8,009 nt of DNA from Methanobacteriota archaeon (GCA_018623995.1 JAAZUV010000060.1:1-8009); one strand, 5' to 3'. Positions 1 through 7,163 are shown, counted from the first letter of the stretch. Made by a program: numbers and translations. The notes: generated by a model from the sequence alone, not told the origin.

Positions 1-1768
1 ATGTTGGAGCTTGCATTGCATTGGCCTTCAACTCGGAGAGCATCCAGTCACGGGTCGATTGTCGAGCACAAATCTCCTCATCGCTTCCTGATGCATCAAC
101 GCCAGCAGAGCTCAATGCAGCCTTCATGGCCTCAAGATTCGGGTGAACGATCAGGTAGGTCTTGAGCATGTTTCGTCCATCGAGAGCGGCTTGCTCAACC
201 AACGGTGAAAGTTTGACGTTCTCTTCGAGTGGAGCAGGTGAAACGTACTTTCCATTCTCGAGTTTGAACTGGCTCTTGACACGGCCTGTAATGGAGAGGT
301 AACCATCAGCGGAGAGCTTTCCTAGGTCACCAGTTCGGAAGGTTCCTGGTTCCATGATGACTTCCTTGGTTGCTTCTTCGTTGTTCCAGTATCCGAGCAT
401 GACGTTCGGCCCAGTAACGATGATTTCGCCTTCATCAGGTCGGTCTGGGTCGTCCCAGGCATCGGTGTCGATGGTGACCTTGACGCCGTTGGCGACTCGA
501 CCAACGCATCGAAGTTTTGAGGTGCCTGGACCGGACCATCCGTTGGCAGCAACCAGTGGTGAGGTTTCCGTCAATCCATACCCTTCGTAACAACTGAATC
601 CGACCATTTGGATGAATTCAGCAACGTCAGGAGACAATGCAGCAGCACCGGACATACAGAAACGGATGTTTCCACCGAATCGGGCACGGACCTTGCTCCA
701 AACGAGCTTGTCGTAGAGTTTGTCGAAGAAACCGCTCGCGGGTACTGCGTCACATTCGACACCAGCCTTAGCGATTCGCTTTGCAGCGGATTTCTTGGCC
801 TTACCAATGAGGACCTTCTTCAAACCTGTTGCAGCTTCGAACTGTGAGTTGACACGATCGTAGAACTTGTTCCATACACGAGGTACAGCGAGAAGAACTG
901 CCGGCTTGATTTCGATGCATTCGTCAGCAATCTTGGTCAAGTCCGAGATGAGGTTGATGTGAACGCCACAACGAATCATCCAGTGCAAGTCGAAGGTGCT
1001 ACCAAAGGAGTGGGCCCAAGGTAGGAACGCAGCGTTCTTGTCACCGACGTAAATCTTGAACGCAGATTGAACACAAAGGACGTTTGAGAGTGTGTTCCAA
1101 TTTGTGAGCATGACACCCTTGGGGTTTCCAGTGGTTCCGGATGTGTAGATGAGCGTGTTGAGTGCAAACGGGTCATCAGCAACATCGATGGCATCTTCAC
1201 TTGCTCGTCCAGCGGCAACGAATTCTGCCCATTGATGGACGGTGACGCCTTCAGGTGGAAGTTCGTTTGCTGGCTCGTCACCGAGCAAGAGAACTCCACA
1301 GCGTGGCCACTTTGATGCATCATCTGGTAGATTCGCAACAAGTTTGTCGAGAACTTCCGTATCTGCAACAGCGAGAAGTGCAGGTTCAGAATCTCCAAGG
1401 ATGTAGGCCCATTCAGCACCGTGCTGGTGCGTGTACATGGCAGTGTAGGCTGCACCGAGTGCGTTTGCTCCGTAAGAGAGCGCTGCCCATTCAACGGAAT
1501 TGTTGAGAATCATTGCGACTCGATCACCGGCCTGAACACCCACATCTCGTAGTTGCTTACCAACTGCAGTTGCAAGGTCTCCAAACTCTTGGTAGGTTAG
1601 GTGGACACGAGGCATACCTGGTCCTGGGATGTAGCCAAAGCAAGGATGGCTGCTGAATCGTTCTGCACTCGTCATGAGCATTTGGTAAAGCGTTCGAGGG
1701 TCGTCTCCCTCTGGCTTCTGCCATTGGCGGTCGTCTGGCTGTCGTTCCCACGCAAGTTGTTGTTGCAT
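1..1768 (-). CDS. Long-chain acyl-CoA synthetase (AMP-forming), C-terminus cut by window edge
   Basis: ANL-superfamily enzyme of the FAA1/COG1022 type, which activates a long-chain fatty acid with ATP and then forms the CoA thioester. The frame is open from an ATG (MQQQLAWERQ) to the left edge, giving 589 codons without a stop. Visible motifs are the phosphate-binding loop YTSGTTGNPKG at residues 208-218, LPWAHSFGS shortly after it (the family's LPLAH position), AVPRVWNKFYDRV, YEGYGLTET at 394-402, the ribose-binding Asp in FRTGDLG (D481) and the hinge GRVKSQFKLENGKYVSP beginning at G495. The family is usually 600-650 residues, so only the end of the C-terminal subdomain, where a late catalytic Lys would be expected, is missing. 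No Shine-Dalgarno is seen before the ATG, and a TATA-like element lies about 28 nt upstream, so the message may be leaderless. GTG and TTG codons just upstream are possible but less attractive starts. Substrate chain length cannot be read from the sequence. The gene follows the uracil glycosylase after 50 nt. Confidence 0.95.
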   Translation of the reverse strand, partial: MQQQLAWERQPDDRQWQKPEGDDPRTLYQMLMTSAERFSSHPCFGYIPGPGMPRVHLTYQEFGDLATAVGKQLRDVGVQAGDRVAMILNNSVEWAALSYGANALGAAYTAMYTHQHGAEWAYILGDSEPALLAVADTEVLDKLVANLPDDASKWPRCGVLLLGDEPANELPPEGVTVHQWAEFVAAGRASEDAIDVADDPFALNTLIYTSGTTGNPKGVMLTNWNTLSNVLCVQSAFKIYVGDKNAAFLPWAHSFGSTFDLHWMIRCGVHINLISDLTKIADECIEIKPAVLLAVPRVWNKFYDRVNSQFEAATGLKKVLIGKAKKSAAKRIAKAGVECDAVPASGFFDKLYDKLVWSKVRARFGGNIRFCMSGAAALSPDVAEFIQMVGFSCYEGYGLTETSPLVAANGWSGPGTSKLRCVGRVANGVKVTIDTDAWDDPDRPDEGEIIVTGPNVMLGYWNNEEATKEVIMEPGTFRTGDLGKLSADGYLSITGRVKSQFKLENGKYVSPAPLEENVKLSPLVEQAALDGRNMLKTYLIVHPNLEAMKAALSSAGVDASGSDEEICARQSTRDWMLSELKANAMQAPT

Positions 1769-1791
1769 AGTCAACGGTGTGCATTGCCACA

Positions 1792-1800
1792 CTTAATTTC
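1792..1800 (-). promoter_or_regulatory. Candidate TATA box for the acyl-CoA synthetase gene
   Basis: Read on the minus strand this is GAAATTAAG, the most AT-rich stretch in the 50-nt gap. Its centre is about 28 nt before the A of the synthetase ATG, which is where an archaeal TATA box would sit if transcription began at or next to the start codon. The lack of a Shine-Dalgarno before that ATG fits a leaderless message. The match to a TATA consensus is weak, so this is a placement argument only. Confidence 0.3.
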
Positions 1801-1827
1801 ATCCCCTACTCTCCATGCTTAGGGGAT
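1801..1827 (-). repeat. Perfect 8-bp inverted repeat between SMUG1-like gene and acyl-CoA synthetase
   Basis: The arms ATCCCCTA (1801-1808) and TAGGGGAT (1820-1827) are perfectly complementary and separated by an 11-nt loop. The right arm overlaps the TAA stop of the glycosylase gene. On the coding strand the second arm abuts the TATA-like element of the synthetase. As RNA it could form a hairpin right at the end of the glycosylase message, but no U-run follows on the minus strand, so a classical intrinsic terminator is not supported. As DNA the arms are 19 nt apart centre to centre, roughly two helical turns, which would suit a dimeric repressor or activator. The repeat is seen directly; its function is inferred. 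Confidence 0.5.
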
Positions 1828-2550
1828 TTTCGAAATGGCATTGGCTCTCCAGTCTGCGCCACCGTTTCGATTTGCAAGTGGCGAGGCTGGACTTGGATGC
1901 CACATGGCATCGATGTGAACGTCCGTGAGAACGGACTGAGCACGCTTCTTGGCGTAGTTGCCAACACCTACGACAGTCTCGATTCCCATGATATCAACAA
2001 CGGACTTTAGATGTCGATCACACGCTTTCAAAACCGGTTCAATGGTCGATTTTGGAAGATCAACAGGTGTCACGTTTCGTCCAGTCTCACCTAGGATGAG
2101 GAGTGGGCAATGGTTGACAACAAAAATGTTTGAAAAAATGGTCTCGGTTGAACCGTAGTGGTCGGATAGCATCGACCAGAATCGTGTTCCTGAGACTTCT
2201 TGACGCTCCATCGACAAACCCTCAATTGGGCGTTTTGGGTGGGCACCTGGGGGCGTGTGCACATCTCGCTCCTCGATTTGTAGAACGTCGCGTGCCATTG
2301 CAGTCGCTCCGAAAGGGACTCCCGTTTGCGCCATCCCATACGGACCTGGATTCATCCCAAGCAACAGCGTCGTTGCACCAAATCCACTCCATTTGTCAAT
2401 GAATTGTTCGTGAAACTCCCAAGCATAATCCAGTGGATTCGTAACGTGTGCTACTGACTTGTGTTTGAGAATCCGGTTCTTTCCTCGATTGCAAGCCTCA
2501 GAAAGACGCAATGCAGCATCCTTCAGTTGTGCTGAAATGGATTCTACCAT
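1819..2550 (-). CDS. SMUG1: SMUG1-type uracil-DNA glycosylase
   Basis: Predicted monofunctional glycosylase that removes uracil, and in characterised homologues oxidised pyrimidines such as 5-hydroxymethyluracil, from DNA to start base-excision repair. The 243-residue protein carries the SMUG1 active-site motif GMNPGPYGMAQTGVPFGA at residues 65-82, with N67 matching the water-activating Asn. Further along are HPKRPIEGL (104-112), EVSGTRFW (118-125), NHCPLL (146-151), GRNVTPVDLP (157-166), VVGVG (193-197) and the second catalytic motif HPSPASPLAN (218-227) with H218. The order and spacing closely follow vertebrate SMUG1, which is about 270 residues, so the protein appears full length and intact. 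Its ATG lies inside the end of the dehydrogenase gene with a 7-nt overlap (ATGGTAG), indicating coupled translation; no good Shine-Dalgarno is seen. Family UDG1, 4 or 5 is excluded by the motif set. Confidence 0.93.
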   Translation of the reverse strand: MVESISAQLKDAALRLSEACNRGKNRILKHKSVAHVTNPLDYAWEFHEQFIDKWSGFGATTLLLGMNPGPYGMAQTGVPFGATAMARDVLQIEERDVHTPPGAHPKRPIEGLSMERQEVSGTRFWSMLSDHYGSTETIFSNIFVVNHCPLLILGETGRNVTPVDLPKSTIEPVLKACDRHLKSVVDIMGIETVVGVGNYAKKRAQSVLTDVHIDAMWHPSPASPLANRNGGADWRANAISKIP

Positions 2551-3224
2551 GGAAGCTCTTCCCCTGTGTACTCAAAGAATCGTCCGGACCTATCAGCTGT
2601 TTGCTCTTGAATCAATCCGATGAGACCTTGGACAGAAACAGATGCAGGAACTGGCGCACGTTCACCGCCCATGTCGGTTTTTGCCCAACCTGGGTGATAC
2701 GATGTCACTGTTATGTTGTCTGGTTGCCCTTCGACAGCGAGGATTTTGGTAATCATATTCAGTCCAGTTTTGCTCGTCCGGTACGCGTAGGACCTTCCGC
2801 TCATACAATCATCAATCGAGCCCATGAGGCTGGAAATGTTGGCTACCTTCGTTGGTTTCTCACCTTGGAGAAGCGGCCAGAGGGCTTGTGAAACGCGAAG
2901 AGGGCCAATGGTGTTGACATTGAGAACTTCGAGGGATAGGTCTGGATCAACCTCTTCCAAGGACTGCCATCTTCCGTCCATTCGTCCTGCATTGTTCACG
3001 AGCACATCAATGGATGAGACAGAGGATTTGACATTCTTTGCAAAGGTTTCAACCGACGTTGTCGAAGCGACATCGAGTTGATACACAATCATCTGTTCAT
3101 GATGAAAACCCATTGTTTCAGGGTTTCTCACACCAGCGATGATTGTGTGTCCTTCAGCGATTAGTTGTTTGGCAAATTCAAGGCCCAAGCCTCGGTTTGC
3201 GCCAGTGATGACCCATGTCGCCAT
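2544..3224 (-). CDS. Classical short-chain dehydrogenase/reductase (SDR)
   Basis: NAD(P)-dependent oxidoreductase with a Rossmann fold. The 226-residue protein has the cofactor glycine motif TGANRGLG at residues 7-14, an acidic residue in QLDVAS (D51) that typically contacts adenine, NNAG at 77-80, the structural Asn N104 (NVNTIG), catalytic Ser in ISSLMGS (131-132), and the catalytic pair Y148/K152 in YAYRTSK. HPGWAKTDMGG (177-187) follows and resembles the short C-factor/CsgA-like SDR branch. An Arg after the glycine motif region (GVRNPE, R33) suggests a preference for NADPH; this is inference. The substrate cannot be told from sequence. The gene starts 31 nt after the radical SAM gene ends and overlaps the glycosylase start by 7 nt, so it is probably co-transcribed with both. 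No Shine-Dalgarno is evident at the ATG. Confidence 0.92.
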   Translation of the reverse strand: MATWVITGANRGLGLEFAKQLIAEGHTIIAGVRNPETMGFHHEQMIVYQLDVASTTSVETFAKNVKSSVSSIDVLVNNAGRMDGRWQSLEEVDPDLSLEVLNVNTIGPLRVSQALWPLLQGEKPTKVANISSLMGSIDDCMSGRSYAYRTSKTGLNMITKILAVEGQPDNITVTSYHPGWAKTDMGGERAPVPASVSVQGLIGLIQEQTADRSGRFFEYTGEELPW

Positions 3225-3255
3225 GACCCAAGGTTATCGAGGAGATTCATTGAGG

Positions 3256-5013
3256 TTACTCGTCTGTAAAGACGGACGAGATTGTGGAATCGAGTTGAAC
3301 TTTAGCCGACGCAAAGATCGATTTAATGCCTGGTCGTTCCTCTTTCCGCTTCAATTTTGCACGAGCAGAAACGATGTTCCATGCTGCTTTTTTGCCGATG
3401 CCTGGAATGGCCTCGAGCTGTTTTTCAGTTGCTGTATTGATGTTCAAACCAATCTCAACTCCCGTGATTGAACGAGCGCCATGTCCAGTGATCATGATGT
3501 TGGAAGAGGTTTCGAGCGGAATGTGATATGGGACGCCAATGAGGATTGGGTAAGCCCCGATTTGACGACCAAAGGTTAGTCCCGCACGTCCATGTACATG
3601 TTCACCAACGTGCTCTTCCGTGAGGTGGACTGGTAAGCGAGTCCGGCCATCATGTGTCTCCCAATACACGTCGCTAAGAACGTGACCAAGAGGGAAGAGT
3701 TCCTGAAGGAGCGGCGAATCAATTGTATCACGAACAGCTGATTTGAAACTCTTGAATTCCTTTTCTGGAATGTCTTGGAAACCTTCGCCTTCGACTTGAC
3801 GAATGTTGATGCGTCGTAACAGCAAGCCTTCGCTGCGTAATTCACGAAGAAGATTGAGATTCATCGAATACGTTTCCGTTCGCTCACCGTTCAAGCCTGC
3901 AATAAAATTCAATCCGGGAAGGAGTTTTGGAAGCCCTCGCTCTCCCCGTACTCGACCGTATTGATTGATGAGCCGAAGGGCAGATTTGAGTTGACTTGCA
4001 TCACAATTGAGCCAATTTTCTGCATGAACATTCGGATCCGCAGATTCCAAACCAAACGATAGGACAGCTCCATCTGATAGCGTTTCAACCAATGTCTTGG
4101 TGATTTCAGTTGAAGGTTCAATGTTCTCTGCGATGATGGATGGGTTTCCGTTGTCGGTATGGAGAATACCCAGTCGTTCGTCTTCACGCAATCCATGAAG
4201 GAGTTTGGCAATGGGTTCTGGATTTGGTATTGGATACTCAAGATCTTTCACACCTTCGGCCATGTAGGTGTAAGTGTCGGTCATTCCTCCAAGCCGAACA
4301 TGTTGAACACCCGAGTCATGCGCTAGCTTGACTTCTTGGATAATGTCCTCGGGGGTACGCCAAATGGGTATGCCTTTTTTTGGTTCAATGCAGAACTTGC
4401 ACCCACGTTTGAATCGAACGCATCCTTGGTAGACCTCAACTTCGTAGGTAAGGGGTCCTCGCTTTTCTTCCGTTCCTAAATCAGGATGCTTCAAAACCGC
4501 CTTGCTCTGTGCTCCTGAGTGGGCCCACATTGTCCATTGTTCACTCGTTCGACGTTCGTGTTTCCATTTCCCAGTTTTGAGGAAACCATGCAAGGTCGCA
4601 TCCGTATCTTGGACAGCGAGGAAGAGATTTGAGCGGAGAGGGAGCCATCCCTGTTGTTTCCAGCCACGAACGGCCCATCCACCGAACAATGCAGGAATGT
4701 CTCGGGGCAAGGATCGAATCAATTCAGTCGATTCTCTGCGAGAGATGGGTGTTCCCCGAATGTATCGACCGGGAACAACAGCACCTGCGATGCAAACAAA
4801 TCCTTCCAAATCACGAAGGTGTTGTTCACGCTCTTCCTCTGAATACAATCGCCACTGATCGATGGTCATGTAGGTGTAGTCGATCGAGTGCAGTTCGAGA
4901 ACGCCACAAACATAGCGAATGTGAAAACCTACGTATGGGGGTACACCAAAAGCAGCAGGTTCGTCTTCGTACCCATCGAGAACGAGCCAAGAAGGAGAAT
5001 CGTTCTCTACCAT
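3256..5013 (-). CDS. Radical SAM protein with C-terminal helix-hairpin-helix (COG1031-like)
   Basis: The 585-residue protein matches my memory of the archaeal COG1031 family, radical SAM proteins with a terminal helix-hairpin-helix, whose reaction is not established to my knowledge. The N-terminus has DGYEDEPAAFGVPPYVGF (13-30), characteristic of the family. The iron-sulfur cluster motif is C198, C205 and C208 within GCVRFKRGCKFCIEP, a CX6CX2C pattern in place of the usual CX3CX2C. LGGMTDTYTY (241-250) and SFGLESAD (319-326) fit later strands of the radical SAM barrel. After about residue 480, FGRQIGAYPILIGVPY and GHGARSITGVE lead into a helix-hairpin-helix, NINTATEKQLEAIPGIGKK (524-542), a fold that usually binds nucleic acid. 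Both halves are intact. The neighbouring exosome and rRNA-methylase genes make RNA modification a reasonable guess, but only a guess. The start is the ATG 76 nt after the Csl4-RRM gene; no Shine-Dalgarno precedes it. Confidence 0.92.
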   Translation of the reverse strand: MVENDSPSWLVLDGYEDEPAAFGVPPYVGFHIRYVCGVLELHSIDYTYMTIDQWRLYSEEEREQHLRDLEGFVCIAGAVVPGRYIRGTPISRRESTELIRSLPRDIPALFGGWAVRGWKQQGWLPLRSNLFLAVQDTDATLHGFLKTGKWKHERRTSEQWTMWAHSGAQSKAVLKHPDLGTEEKRGPLTYEVEVYQGCVRFKRGCKFCIEPKKGIPIWRTPEDIIQEVKLAHDSGVQHVRLGGMTDTYTYMAEGVKDLEYPIPNPEPIAKLLHGLREDERLGILHTDNGNPSIIAENIEPSTEITKTLVETLSDGAVLSFGLESADPNVHAENWLNCDASQLKSALRLINQYGRVRGERGLPKLLPGLNFIAGLNGERTETYSMNLNLLRELRSEGLLLRRINIRQVEGEGFQDIPEKEFKSFKSAVRDTIDSPLLQELFPLGHVLSDVYWETHDGRTRLPVHLTEEHVGEHVHGRAGLTFGRQIGAYPILIGVPYHIPLETSSNIMITGHGARSITGVEIGLNINTATEKQLEAIPGIGKKAAWNIVSARAKLKRKEERPGIKSIFASAKVQLDSTISSVFTDE

Positions 5014-5041
5014 GATGGTCGTCTTGACTTCCGCTTGATAG

Positions 5042-5049
5042 CCTTATGT
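5042..5049 (-). promoter_or_regulatory. Possible TATA-like element upstream of the radical SAM gene
   Basis: Read on the minus strand the segment is ACATAAGG, centred about 32 nt before the radical SAM ATG in a 76-nt gap that has no Shine-Dalgarno. The gap length and the position would suit an internal promoter with a very short leader. The consensus match is poor and this is offered only as a candidate. Confidence 0.18.
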
Positions 5050-5089
5050 CCCCAAATTCTGTGGACTGGGCTGATTTGTGAGAATGAAC

Positions 5090-6442
5090 TCATCGGCGTT
5101 GTTTCTTCCGCTTCTCTTCAGCGATGGCCTTGAGCTCTCGAGCGGATTTTCCGCCTTGACCCTTTTTCTTGCCACCTGATTGCGAGATGTCGACCTTCAA
5201 TCGTCGACCGTTCAGTTCCTGTCCATTGAGAGCTTTTACGACGTCCTCGCCCTTGTCTTTCTCATCGATGAAGACGAATGCAAATCCTTTCGGTTTGCCT
5301 CCTTTGTCGGTAGCAATGGCGATTTCTGTTATGGTTGCCTTGTCACCAAAGAATGCTGTGATGGCTTTCTCATCTGCATCGAATGGAAGGTTGCCAACGT
5401 AGAGTTTGAGTCCTTTTGCTGGTCCTTTCGAACGCTTCTCCTTGTTGTCTGCATCACGAACACCAATTCGGCGTCCGTGGAGGCGGTGCCCATCAAGTTC
5501 CTTGATGGCAGCATCCGCATGTGCCTTGTCAGTGTACGTCACAAATCCGAACCCACGGGAGGCACCAGAATCATCGGTCATGACAATGCAATCGGTCATA
5601 TCGCCATGCTTTCCAAAGAGTTCTCGTAGCTTTTCAGTGTCAACTTCACGAGGTAGGCCACCGACAAAGAGACGGCAGCCCGGAGCAGACTTTCGTCCAC
5701 GTCCTCCACCTTGCCCTTGGCCTTCGAATCGGAAGTAGGTACGTTCACGTCCATCTTCTCGGACGTCTGCAGCAATGTAAGTTGCACGACCAGACGATCC
5801 TTTTGCAAAGAGTTGTTCTGCCTCCTTGCCCCAGCGCTTTCCGGAAAGGTTCAGGGCTGAAGCCCCTTGCTCAAGTTCAGCCCAACCAGCACCGAAGTTG
5901 TCTGCAAGAGCACGATAGCCTTCATACCCACAACTTGGGCAGGCGACGTTCCAGTCTCCATTGACATGAGCTTCAAGCGTGTCGCCGCACGAAGGGCAAA
6001 TGGCATGGAGAACGCCGCAATCATCGCGCTCACGGAAATCGAGTCTGACCACTGGTTCAACTTCGGTTACAACCGCTCGTGCAACATCTCGTCGGCGGAC
6101 GGCATCAGCAACGGTGTGAAGAAATCGATCGACAATTCGTGTCACGTGAAAGTGGCCTTGGAGTTGATGAGGCAGCACATCGCCCTGCTTTCCTTCGACG
6201 GCAAGGATTCGTGCTTCTCCCCCTTTTTCTTGCAGTTTTTCGAATTGGCAAAGCACCGTATCTCCGATTTCGATGTTGACGATGGATTTTGATGCGTCAA
6301 CGATGATTTGACCATCATCGATTCGCATGTAACCCGTCGTTGTTGCAACGATTCGGTTGTCAACTGTGGTCGTTCCTTCGCCGGCTTGATGTTCGCCAAC
6401 GGTTCCAATCTCTGTTCCTGGGGTGACGAGGCTCGTCGTCAT
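5090..6442 (-). CDS. csl4: Exosome subunit Csl4 fused to two C-terminal RRM domains
   Basis: Csl4 is an S1-domain cap protein that binds RNA and feeds it to the archaeal exosome. The first part matches archaeal Csl4 in order: the N-terminal domain with VTPGTEIG (6-13) and GEGT (21-24), an S1-like domain (roughly 52-140, with HVTRI, DVARAVV and GVLHA), and a zinc ribbon with C149, C152, C168 and C171 (two CPSC pairs). Ordinary archaeal Csl4 ends near there, at about 180-200 residues. This protein has 450. A linker ending in the Gly/Arg-rich GQGQGGGRGRK is followed by RRM1 (256-330; RNP2 LFVGGL, RNP1 RGFGFVTY) and RRM2 (346-418; RNP2 LYVGNL, RNP1 KGFAFVFI), then a Lys/Arg-rich tail. All parts are in one uninterrupted frame. 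The ATG is preferred over a GTG 18 nt upstream (6460) because Csl4 homology begins just after it and a weak AGTTGA lies 4 nt before it, the same spacing as the two upstream genes. Confidence 0.92.
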   Translation of the reverse strand: MTTSLVTPGTEIGTVGEHQAGEGTTTVDNRIVATTTGYMRIDDGQIIVDASKSIVNIEIGDTVLCQFEKLQEKGGEARILAVEGKQGDVLPHQLQGHFHVTRIVDRFLHTVADAVRRRDVARAVVTEVEPVVRLDFRERDDCGVLHAICPSCGDTLEAHVNGDWNVACPSCGYEGYRALADNFGAGWAELEQGASALNLSGKRWGKEAEQLFAKGSSGRATYIAADVREDGRERTYFRFEGQGQGGGRGRKSAPGCRLFVGGLPREVDTEKLRELFGKHGDMTDCIVMTDDSGASRGFGFVTYTDKAHADAAIKELDGHRLHGRRIGVRDADNKEKRSKGPAKGLKLYVGNLPFDADEKAITAFFGDKATITEIAIATDKGGKPKGFAFVFIDEKDKGEDVVKALNGQELNGRRLKVDISQSGGKKKGQGGKSARELKAIAEEKRKKQRR

Positions 6443-6538
6443 AATTTCAACTCGCTGCACAGGCGACCGACGTAGCGGTAACGTGTGCTGATTGTATGCG
6501 AGCGCTGCTCCCTTTTCAACCCCTCACATGGGTTTGCA

Positions 6539-7159
6539 TCAATTCTTCTTCTCAAGACGATAGCATCGTATTCGTGTGGAGGACTTGTTTTTTGTGTGGT
6601 GTGCATAGGCCGCTGGGAGGCGAAAGTCGTCCTGATAAATCGAATGAAGCTCATACCCGTTTTCTTGGGCGAGTGGCAACAAATGCTCAGCATTGATGCT
6701 GTGAATGAAGTGAATAAGAGGAATCTCCATCGAAAACAGGGTCTCGAAAAATGCCCTATCCGCTCCTAAGGTTTGGACGCCCCACGGCGGGTTCATGATC
6801 GCCATGTCAACAGGTTTGTCGAGTTCGATAGGATGTCCATTGACTCGACTGTTGATGATGGAACAGATGGACTCACCTTCAACTTCTCGAACATTGTGTT
6901 GAAGAACGTCAACGGTGGGTGCATCGCACTCGACCATGGTGACATGTGCTGCCCCGAGAAAAGCAGCACCGATTCCAAGAACACCGTTACCTGCTCCCAA
7001 GTCAAGTACATGTTTGCCTGCGAATCCGTCGCCAAGGTCGATCTTAGTAAGCCAAGCAGCCGCAAGGTTTCCTTCCGTTGGATATTGTTCAAGTTCAACG
7101 GATTGGCATGGGTGAGGCTCAAGCGATGATAGTCGCATCGCTAGATGCCGTTGACGCAT
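6539..7159 (-). CDS. METTL5-like (COG2263-type) N6-adenine RNA methyltransferase
   Basis: Class I S-adenosylmethionine-dependent methyltransferase resembling METTL5, which in eukaryotes makes a single m6A in the small-subunit rRNA. The 206 residues match METTL5's length of about 209. Seen in order are LEQYPTEG (23-30), the family's N-terminal signature, the SAM-binding loop VLDLGAGNGVLGIGA (51-65), the acidic residue in MVECDA (E77) expected to hold the ribose, and the catalytic NPPW at 123-126, where METTL5 has NPPF. NPPW is an accepted variant of the amino-methylase motif. The ATG chosen lies 4 nt after a GGTGA that overlaps the preceding gene's stop. The frame stays open upstream to 7225, but that extension (NNNSNSTSN) is just the out-of-frame reading of the neighbour's Gln-rich tail. 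A downstream ATG at 7138 is also possible. A methylase of this type next to csl4 recurs in archaea as I recall, supporting a rRNA target. Confidence 0.87.
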   Translation of the reverse strand: MRQRHLAMRLSSLEPHPCQSVELEQYPTEGNLAAAWLTKIDLGDGFAGKHVLDLGAGNGVLGIGAAFLGAAHVTMVECDAPTVDVLQHNVREVEGESICSIINSRVNGHPIELDKPVDMAIMNPPWGVQTLGADRAFFETLFSMEIPLIHFIHSINAEHLLPLAQENGYELHSIYQDDFRLPAAYAHHTKNKSSTRIRCYRLEKKN

Positions 7160-7163
7160 GCAT

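Noticed and set aside
976..1494. Long minus-strand open frame of 172 codons inside the acyl-CoA synthetase gene
   Set aside because: It lies out of frame within a gene with complete ANL motifs, and its translation has no recognisable domain.
1557..1802. Alternative minus-strand frame beginning upstream of the synthetase ATG
   Set aside because: It is in another frame, gives a Cys/Arg-rich product without family features, and stops soon.
1801..1827. Inverted repeat as an intrinsic terminator
   Set aside because: No T-run follows the hairpin on the minus strand; it is reported as an inverted repeat of unknown role.
5180..5629. Plus-strand open frame of 149 codons opposite the Csl4-RRM gene
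   Set aside because: It is antisense to the clear RRM coding frame, and its translation shows no family features or initiation signals.
6443..6460. GTG start for the Csl4-RRM gene, adding six residues
   Set aside because: The ATG at 6442 fits the Csl4 N-terminus and has a weak site 4 nt upstream. The GTG remains possible if the message is leaderless.
6461..6538. Possible promoter (GCATACAAT) before the Csl4-RRM gene
   Set aside because: Its distance to either start codon does not fit a TATA box well and the match to the consensus is poor.
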